A stretch of DNA of 5,434 nt from an uncultured bacterium (lineage in GTDB: Bacteria; Bacillota_I; Bacilli_A; Mycoplasmatales; Metamycoplasmataceae), in NCBI GenBank assembly GCA_929200685.1, contig CAKNAO010000040.1, positions 1 to 5,434 on the forward strand. Reading direction: 5' to 3'. Below are positions 1 to 5,434 of the stretch, one piece after another. The position numbers and the translations under genes were made by a program. Position 1 is the stretch's first letter. Every line of letters begins with the position of its first letter. The notes beneath the pieces are model-generated. The model had not been told where the DNA came from and made no database searches. It saw only the letters and a program-made list of their open reading frames with translations.

Positions 1-1
1 A

Positions 2-214
2 AACAATATAATCTATATTGAAATTTCTAAAGAAATGAAAAAAGATGAAAAATTAAGAATTCAAAATCATATTAAGTATTTAAAAAATGAAATTAAAAGA
101 GCAACATTAATGATTAAAAATAAAAATTTTATTTCTAAAGCTCCTAAAAATAAAATTAAAGATGAAAAAGATAAAATTAAAAGATTTAAAAAAGAATTAG
201 ATAAAATTAAATAA
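2..214 (+). CDS. valS: Valyl-tRNA synthetase, C-terminal fragment (5' end outside window)
   Basis: The last 70 codons of a gene that begins before the window; it ends in TAA. The visible protein is lysine- and glutamate-rich, almost certainly helical, and carries the segment KNKNFISKAPKNKIKDEKDK. This matches the 'L.NE.FV.KAP..V...E+.KL' pattern in the C-terminal coiled-coil arm of bacterial ValS, the part that in known structures contacts the tRNA corner. The enzyme is cytoplasmic and charges tRNA-Val with valine. The catalytic HIGH and KMSKS motifs would lie upstream and cannot be seen, so the call rests only on this arm. Another lysine-rich coiled-coil protein is possible but less likely, because the NF(I/V)xKAP core is characteristic. 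No TGA codon occurs in this part. The gene is co-directional with parC, 110 bases away, and probably transcribed separately from it. Confidence 0.82.
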   Translation, partial: NNIIYIEISKEMKKDEKLRIQNHIKYLKNEIKRATLMIKNKNFISKAPKNKIKDEKDKIKRFKKELDKIK

Positions 215-224
215 TTCTTTTATA

Positions 225-254
225 TTAAAAATTTATTTAATTAATAATTTTTAA
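225..254 (+). terminator. Possible valS terminator hairpin (all-A/T stem)
   Basis: A perfect 9-bp inverted repeat, TTAAAAATT at 225-233 and AATTTTTAA at 246-254, with a 12-base loop, lies 10 bases after the valS stop. The position suits transcription termination. However, the stem has no G:C pair, is not followed directly by a clean T-run, and could arise by chance in sequence this A/T-rich. Confidence 0.25.
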
Positions 255-283
255 CAACATTTTTAAAAAAATAAAAAAATTAT

Positions 284-289
284 TATAAT
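284..289 (+). promoter_or_regulatory. -10 box of parC promoter
   Basis: A consensus TATAAT sits 35 bases before the parC start codon. Transcription would begin near 296, giving a leader of about 29 bases that includes the Shine-Dalgarno site. No convincing -35 hexamer is present: the position 17 bases upstream reads TTTTAA. This is usual for mycoplasma promoters, which rely mainly on the -10 element. It implies parC is transcribed independently of valS. Confidence 0.6.
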
Positions 290-309
290 GATACTACAAT
301 ATTATTTTT

Positions 310-314
310 AAGGA
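310..314 (+). promoter_or_regulatory. Shine-Dalgarno site of parC
   Basis: AAGGA ends 10 bases before the ATG at 325 and supports that codon as the start. The protein then reaches the conserved N-terminal ParC segment (SDRFGRYSKYVIQGRALPD) at the expected distance. Confidence 0.7.
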
Positions 315-324
315 ATTTAAAAAA

Positions 325-2874
325 ATGAATAACAAAAAAAATCCAAATATTTTAAATCAATCATTAGAGCAAATAATTTCTGATCGTTTTGGACGTTATT
401 CTAAATATGTTATTCAAGGAAGAGCACTTCCTGATGTTAGAGATGGACTTAAACCAGTTCAAAGAAGAATAATCTATGCAATGAATGAATTAGGTCTTTT
501 CAATGAAAAATCATTTAAAAAATCAGCCAGAATTGTTGGAGAAGTAATTGGGAAATATCATCCTCATGGTGACTCTTCTATTTATGAAGCAATGATACGT
601 ATGGGACAAGAATGAAAAATGAATGAACCACTAATTGAAATACATGGAAATAAAGGTTCAATTGATGATGATCCACCTGCTGCCATGCGTTATACAGAAA
701 CTCGTCTTTCAAAAATTACAAAAGAACTTTTGAATGGAATTAAAAAAAATACTGTAATTTTTTCGCCAAATTTTGATGATTCAGAAAAAGAACCAACAGT
801 TTTACCTGCTTTAATGCCTAATTTATTAATAAATGGTTCAAAAGGAATTGCTTCAGGTTATGCTACTGAGATGCCGCCACATAATTTAGGTGAAATTATT
901 GATGCTATTATCTTTAAAATTCAATCTCCAAATGCCAAACTTAGTACTTTAATGCAATTTGTAAAAGGGCCAGACTTTCCAACTGGTGGAGAAATTCAAG
1001 GAAAAGAAGGAATTAAAAATGCTTTTTTATATGGTCAAGGAAAAATAATAATTCGTTCAAAATATAAGATTAATGATTCAAAAATTAATCCATATATCGA
1101 AATTTTAGAAATTCCATATGGAGTGGTAAAGTCAAAACTTGTTAGAAAAATAGATGAAAAAAGATTTAATAATTTAATTTCAGGAATTAAAAATGTTAGA
1201 GATGAAACAGATAGAAATGGTGTTTCTATCAAAATTGAACTTAATTCTAATGTTAAAATTAAACCTATTCTTAATTATCTTTTATCTAAAACAGATATGC
1301 AAATTTATTATAATTATAATAATATTGTTATAGTAGATAAAATGCCGAAACTTCTTTCTTTATCAAAATTAATTGATGCTTACATTAAACATCAAAAAGA
1401 AGTTCAAAAATCTTTAATTAAATATGATTTAATTAAAAATAAAAATAGATTAGAAATTATTGATGGATTAATTAAAATTTCTAAAAATATAGAAGTTATA
1501 ATTGATATCATTAAAAATGTTAAAGGTTCTAAACAAGGAGTAGTTAAAAATCTTATTGATAAATTTAATTTTTCTAAAATTCAAGCAAATGCTATTGCTG
1601 AACTTAAACTTTATAGACTTTCAAAAACAGACCAAAATATTTATTTTGAAGAAAAAAAAGAACTTCAAGAAAAAATTGAATATAGTAATAAATTATTAAA
1701 TGATGAAAAAAAAATCAATAACTATTTAATTTTATTACTTAAAAATTTAAAGAAAAAATTTGCTTCTAAAAGAAAAACAAAAATAACAAATAAAATTGAA
1801 AAACTTGAAATAAATATGAAAAACTTAATTCAACAAAAATATGTTTGAATAGGAATTTCAAAAAAAGGATATTTAAAAAAATTTTCTATTAAAACATATG
1901 AATCAAATAAAATTGATAAATATTTTTTAAAAGATAAAGATATAATGATTTATCTTTACAAAGTACATACAACTGATAAACTTTTAATATTCACATCAAA
2001 AGGTAATTTTTTAATAATACCTGTTCATAAAATAATTGATAATAAATGAAAAGAAATTGGAAAACATATTAATAATTTTGTTGATATTGAATTGAATGAA
2101 GAAATTATTGATGTAATTTCAATAAATGATTTTTCACTTGATGTTAAAATTGTTTTTGCAACCAAAAAAGGTAAAATTAAAAAAACAATGCTTAAAGATT
2201 TTGAAATTTCAAGAATTTCAAAAAAATCAACTGCAATTAAATTAGACAATGATGATTTATTAGTTACTGCAAAACCATCAAATAATAATCAAAAAATAAT
2301 ACTAATTACTTCTTTAGGTAAAGCAGTTAAATATAATGAAAATGAAATTAACATTCAAGGTCCCAAATCAAAAGGAATTAAAGGTATTTCTCTTCCAAAA
2401 TCTTCTTTTGTAACTGCGATGTGTATTGCTTGAAATAATGAAATTATTGGTTTAATTTCAAAAAGAGGTGGAATTAAAAAAATGAAAGTAAAAGAGATAA
2501 ACTTCGCTTCTAGAAAAACTCAAGGTAAACCTATATTTATTTTTATTAAATCAAATCCTCATATCATTATTAATGCTTCAATAATAAAAACAAATGATTT
2601 AATTGCATTTAAAAATATTGATAATAATTTAAAAATATTTAATTTTAAGGACATAAATATTAAAAGCAAGAATGAAGGTTTTTCTATTCCAAATTCAATT
2701 AAAAATATTGTTGATGGAATTATTTTTAGATTTAATAGAATTCATAAAAATTCTAAAATATTTAAAAATTTTGGAAACAATCTTCCTGAAGAAGAATTAT
2801 TTAAAAAAGAAGAAAATAAAATTAAAAATGTTAAAAAAATTTCAATTAATGATATATTAAATAAGATAAAATAA
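325..2874 (+). CDS. parC: DNA topoisomerase IV subunit A (ParC)
   Basis: ParC is the DNA-cutting subunit of topoisomerase IV, the ParC2ParE2 enzyme that decatenates daughter chromosomes and relaxes supercoils in an ATP-dependent way. The 849-residue product is complete when TGA is read as Trp (W97, W508, W575, W703). The 5Y-CAP/winged-helix domain holds ALPDVRDGLKPVQRR (34-48), HPHGDSSIYEAM (79-90) and AAMRYTETR (119-127), with Arg122 and the DNA-linking Tyr123. The tower and exit region includes LMPNLLINGSKGIASGYAT (from 163) and FPTGGEI (from 218). A helical coiled-coil arm spans about 375-500 and contains AIAELKLYRL (423-432). The C-terminal part is a ParC/GyrA beta-pinwheel, with repeated G-K blade motifs near 512, 557, 613, 662 and 712. 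ParC is favoured over GyrA by GNKGSIDDDPPAAMRYTE, the EWKM segment (96-99) and the lack of a canonical GyrA box. Length fits mollicute ParC. The parE partner is not directly upstream, where valS ends instead. Confidence 0.96.
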
Positions 2875-2896
2875 AATTTTCTATATCTTTATTTTA
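2867..2896 (+). terminator. Possible parC terminator hairpin (all-A/T stem)
   Basis: TAAAATAAA at 2867-2875 is complementary to TTTATTTTA at 2888-2896, giving a 9-bp stem with a 12-base loop that overlaps the parC stop codon. There are no G:C pairs and no clear T-run after it. Its position at the gene end is the main support, and chance pairing is a fair alternative. Confidence 0.22.
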
Positions 2897-2910
2897 AAAT
2901 ATTTCTTATA

Positions 2911-2916
2911 TATAAT
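2911..2916 (+). promoter_or_regulatory. -10 box for the DHH gene pair, placed for a leaderless transcript
   Basis: A consensus TATAAT ends six bases before the ATG at 2923. With the usual -10 to start-site distance, +1 would be the A of that ATG, so the mRNA would have no leader. In agreement, no AGGA-like Shine-Dalgarno sequence precedes this gene, unlike parC, the second DHH gene and the hydrolase gene. The -35 region (TTTATT at 2888-2893) is weak. The alternative is a chance TATAAT in A/T-rich DNA, with expression by read-through from parC. Confidence 0.5.
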
Positions 2917-2922
2917 TGAAAT

Positions 2923-3852
2923 ATGTCAAATAAATATGAAGAAATTTGAAACAAAATTAATCAATATAATAAAATAACAATATTTACTCATTTAAATCCT
3001 GATGGAGACACAATAGGCACTTCAATTGCTTTAAAAGAATTAATTAGAATGAATTCTAATGATAAAGAAATAAAAATTTCAGGTGATAAATATCCTAAAA
3101 ATTTAAATTGACTTCCAAAAAATGATGATGTTAAAATTGAATTTATAAAAAAATCTCTTGCAATACTCGTTGATACTTCTTCAATTAAAAGAACATTTGA
3201 TAAAAGAATATTAAAAGCTAAGGAAATTATCAAAATTGATCATCATAGTCCTGAAGGAAATCAATGAAGTTTTGTAATTGATGGTGATAAATACCCAGCC
3301 ACTGGAGAAATATTGTATGAAATGATTAAATTTTTAAATTTAAAACATAAAAGCAAAGATCTTTATAACTCTTTATTTGTTTCTATTTGAACAGATACTT
3401 CAGGACTTGTGGAAAGAAATCCAACCAAACAAACATTTAAAGCAATTGAATGACTTGAAAAAAATGGTTTAAAAAGAAAAGAAATTGTTAAAAAAATTAA
3501 TTTATCAAAAAAAGAAAAAAAAATAATTAAAAACTATATTTTAAATGCAAAAATTAAAAATAACTTTGCTTATAAAATAAATGACAAAATTTTAATAAAC
3601 TATTTATATAGACCTTCTACTGAACTTTTTTTTAAAACTTATGATGCTCAAATTTATTTATTTGCTTCATTAAATAAAAAAAATAAATATAGAATTGGTC
3701 TAAGATCAAAAAAATATAATGTTTCAAATATAGCAAAAAAATTTGGTGGCGGAGGTCACATAACTTCAGCCGGAATTGAAGTTAATACAAAAAAAGATGT
3801 TAAAAATATAATTTTATATATTTTAGGAAGAAATATTAATGAAAATGCTTAA
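2923..3852 (+). CDS. DHH/DHHA1 family phosphoesterase, NrnA/MgpA-like (first of a tandem pair)
   Basis: A 309-residue cytoplasmic enzyme with no signal peptide or membrane segment. Characterised relatives (NrnA of Bacillus subtilis and Mycoplasma pneumoniae) are Mn-dependent; they degrade 2-5-mer RNAs to mononucleotides and remove the 3'-phosphate from pAp. The DHH domain has motif I HLNPDGDTIG (His23, Asp27, Asp29), motif II LVDTSS (Asp84), motif III IDHH (Asp106, His107, His108) and motif IV TDTSG (Asp158). A linker follows, then the DHHA1 domain with GGGGHITSAG (275-284), which binds the substrate phosphate or RNA end in the family. All expected metal ligands are present. Length matches NrnA (about 310-325 aa). 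Five TGA codons read as Trp. The frame stays open upstream to the parC stop, but no ATG, GTG or TTG occurs there, and motif I needs a start no later than 2923. No Shine-Dalgarno site is seen. Exact substrate is inferred from the family only. Confidence 0.92.
3825..3829 (+). promoter_or_regulatory. Shine-Dalgarno site of the second DHH gene, inside the first
   Basis: AGGAA lies within the final codons of the first DHH gene, 9 bases before the ATG at 3839 and 15 bases before the alternative ATG at 3845. The spacing favours 3839 as the start. Overlap of the two genes suggests translational coupling. Confidence 0.6.
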
Positions 3853-4828
3853 AAATAAAAAACTTAATGAAATAATTAAATTAATTAAATCTTCAAATAA
3901 AATTGCTATTTTTCATCATGTATTTCCAGATGGAGATGCTTTAAGTTCTTCATATGGTTTAGTTCAAGTTCTTAAACAAAAATTTCCTAAAAAAGTTATT
4001 AAATGACTTCCTGATAAAAAAAACATTAAAAAATTATTTTCTTATATTGTTGATGATTTTAGTGACTCCATAGAAGAAATAGATGAAACATGAACAGCAA
4101 TAATTGGTGATACTGCAGTTTTTGAACGAATTTATTTAAAAGAACAATTTAAAAAAGCTAACAAAAAAATTTGTTTTGATCATCATCAAAATAATATTAA
4201 TTTTAAAACTAATGTTTATATGTCTCACAAAAATTTAGGAGCTTCTTCTGTTCAAGTTTACATGATTGCCAAAAAATTAAAAATTAAATTTACTAATCAT
4301 ATTGCAATTTCAATATTATTTGGAATATTAACAGATACTTTTTATTTTACACACTCTTTAAATGATATTAGACCTTTAGAAGCAGCAAAAGATCTTTTAA
4401 GTTTTATAAATAAAATTACAATTGATAATGTTTATAAAAACCTTAAAAAAAGAACAATTGATGATATAAAATTTCAAAAATATGTTTTAAATAATATGAA
4501 AATTAAAAAAAATGTTTCTTATTTTAAACTTAATGATAAAAATATTAAAAAACTTGGAATTGATATTGCAATAACCAAAAAACCTAATTTAATAGGAAAT
4601 ATTGAAAATGTAAAAATTTGAATTTTTATTATTGAGGATAAAAAAAATAAAATTTTAAGAATTTCATTAAGATCAAATGGATTTAATGTTAGTAAAATAG
4701 CTAAAAAATTTGGTGGAGGAGGTCACAAAAGAGCAGCTGGCATCAAAATTAAAATTGATTGAAAAAAAGCTAATAAAATAATTGAAATAGCTCAAAAAGA
4801 ATTAATAAATTGTAGTAAATATGAATAA
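3839..4828 (+). CDS. DHH/DHHA1 family phosphoesterase, NrnA/MgpA-like (second of a tandem pair)
   Basis: A 329-residue paralogue of the preceding product, probably also a Mn-dependent cytoplasmic phosphoesterase acting on short RNAs or nucleotides such as pAp. Motif I is HHVFPDGDALSSS (His27, Asp31, Asp33), motif II IIGDTAVFERI (Asp91), motif III FDHH (Asp114, His115, His116), motif IV TDTFYF (Asp166), and the DHHA1 motif is GGGGHKRAAG (292-301). All metal ligands are kept. The Gly that usually follows motif I (D-A-[IL]-G-S) is Ser36 here. The C-terminal LRS..(F/Y)NVS.IAKKFGGGGH stretch is nearly identical in both neighbours, while the N-terminal halves have diverged, so specificities may differ. 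Four TGA codons read as Trp, one at 4619-4621 just before the DHHA1 core, so standard-code translation would cut off the substrate-binding end. The start at 3839 overlaps the upstream gene by 14 bases; ATG 3845 is possible. Cotranscription with the upstream gene is likely. Confidence 0.92.
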
Positions 4829-4881
4829 AATATGAAGTAAAATAAAAAAATAACTAAATTAATTTAATTTTTGTTTAATTA

Positions 4882-4888
4882 AAAGGAG
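4882..4888 (+). promoter_or_regulatory. Strong Shine-Dalgarno site of the hydrolase gene
   Basis: AAAGGAG, the best Shine-Dalgarno match in the window, ends 10 bases before the ATG at 4899. It fixes that start codon and suggests efficient translation. Confidence 0.8.
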
Positions 4889-4898
4889 TTGATAAAAT

Positions 4899-5434
4899 AT
4901 GATAAATAATTTAAAAGAAATAAAAATTTTGGATTTTAATCTTTCTTATTATGAAGAAAATAATAAAAGAAAAAAAACTATTTTATTCATTCATGGTTTT
5001 CATTCTTCAGTTGAATTTATAAAAAAAATAATTCCACTTTCTAAAAACTTTAATGTAATTGCTTTAAATCTTCCGGGTTCTAAATTTTGTGATACTAACA
5101 AAGAAATTACATTAAATATTTTTAATAAAATTGTTAAAAAATTTATTAGAGAACACATAAAAACAAAAAAATTAATAGTTCTTGGTCATTCATTAGGTGG
5201 TGCAATTGCTTCATCACTTTATAATGAAAAAAAAGTTAAAAAAATTATTTTTATGGCACCCTTAAATCCTTCAATGATTAATGATTCAAAATATAATCAA
5301 TTAAAAAATATTGTTTTTCCAAAAAATACATTTGAAATTATTAAAAAGAAAGCCATCACAAAATTTCTCTTAAATAAATTTGATTCTTCATTTGTAAATG
5401 CATTTATTGATGAAAATTCTAATTATAGTAAAAT
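4899..5434 (+). CDS. Alpha/beta hydrolase, N-terminal part (3' end outside window)
   Basis: The first 178 codons of a gene that runs off the window. The fold signature is clear: strand TILFIHGF (27-34), whose HG supplies the oxyanion-hole region, then VIALNLPGS (53-61), then the nucleophile elbow LGHSLGG with Ser98 as the expected catalytic serine, then IIFMAPLNP on the next strand. The acid and histidine of the triad would lie beyond the window. There is no signal peptide or lipobox, so it is probably cytoplasmic or membrane-peripheral. Mollicutes carry several such proteins, annotated variously as lipase, esterase or proline iminopeptidase; the substrate cannot be read from these residues. 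It starts 70 bases after the second DHH gene, in the same direction. Whether it shares that transcript is unclear, as only weak TAAAAT-type -10 candidates lie in the gap. No TGA codon occurs in the visible part. Confidence 0.88.
   Translation, partial: MINNLKEIKILDFNLSYYEENNKRKKTILFIHGFHSSVEFIKKIIPLSKNFNVIALNLPGSKFCDTNKEITLNIFNKIVKKFIREHIKTKKLIVLGHSLGGAIASSLYNEKKVKKIIFMAPLNPSMINDSKYNQLKNIVFPKNTFEIIKKKAITKFLLNKFDSSFVNAFIDENSNYSK

Noticed and set aside
613..2433. Apparent premature stops splitting parC into four open frames
   Set aside because: All the breaks are TGA, lie in one frame and are flanked by continuous ParC homology. They are tryptophan codons under code 4, not frameshifts or a pseudogene.
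2872..2925. The first DHH gene is in the same frame as parC, with only one TAA (2872-2874) between them under code 4
   Set aside because: A fusion by stop read-through would need suppression of TAA. The DHH gene has its own ATG and -10 box, and the frame coincidence has a one-in-three chance.
988..3240. Reverse-strand open frames at 1035-1232, 2025-2249 and 2988-3233, and a + strand alternative frame at 2672-2860
   Set aside because: They lie wholly inside well-supported coding sequence (parC and the first DHH gene), have no Shine-Dalgarno site or recognisable family, and have low-complexity composition typical of shadow frames.
1651..3633. Homopolymer tracts of 8-9 bases inside genes (A-runs near 1652, 1706 and 3515; T-run near 3626) as possible phase-variation sites
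   Set aside because: They fall in housekeeping genes where frame loss would be harmful, and such runs are expected at this base composition. No surface protein or promoter tract is involved.
4829..4898. Candidate hairpin (TTTAATT 4863-4869 with AATTAAA 4877-4883) and TAAAAT-type -10 boxes before the hydrolase gene
   Set aside because: The stem is short, all A/T and runs into the Shine-Dalgarno site. Several equally poor -10 matches exist, so neither a terminator nor a specific promoter can be supported.
1..5434. Search for tRNA or rRNA genes, CRISPR repeats, insertion sequences or riboswitches
   Set aside because: The window is almost fully coding, and the gaps of 110, 70 and 48 bases hold no cloverleaf, repeat array or structured G/C-rich element.

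Overview
The window comes from a mollicute (Mycoplasma-type) chromosome. It is extremely A+T-rich, roughly four fifths by eye, and it must be read with genetic code 4. Thirteen in-frame TGA codons fall where tryptophan is needed or harmless, and I found no in-frame TGG in any gene. All five genes lie on the + strand and are tightly packed, with gaps of 110, 48 and 70 bases and one overlap. The species cannot be named from this sequence alone.

Layout: (1) 2-214, the last 70 codons of a gene that looks like valS (valyl-tRNA synthetase), covering its C-terminal coiled-coil arm. (2) 325-2874, a complete parC (topoisomerase IV subunit A, 849 aa) with its own -10 box and Shine-Dalgarno sequence. 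Standard-code translation breaks it into pieces at four TGA codons. (3) 2923-3852 and (4) 3839-4828, two consecutive overlapping genes for DHH/DHHA1 phosphoesterases of the NrnA/MgpA type (nano-RNA degradation and pAp dephosphorylation in characterised relatives). Both keep the aspartate and histidine metal ligands. (5) 4899 to the window end, the first 178 codons of an alpha/beta hydrolase with a GHSLGG nucleophile elbow.

The content is housekeeping: translation, chromosome decatenation, and RNA or nucleotide turnover, plus one hydrolase of unknown substrate. The DHH pair is probably one transcription unit, because the second start lies inside the end of the first gene and has its own Shine-Dalgarno site. 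The most notable points are a -10 box placed so that the first DHH gene would be leaderless, the tandem DHH paralogues, and parC without parE immediately upstream. I see no mobile element, CRISPR array, RNA gene or sign of a novel multi-gene system. No gene-free stretch exceeds about 110 bases.
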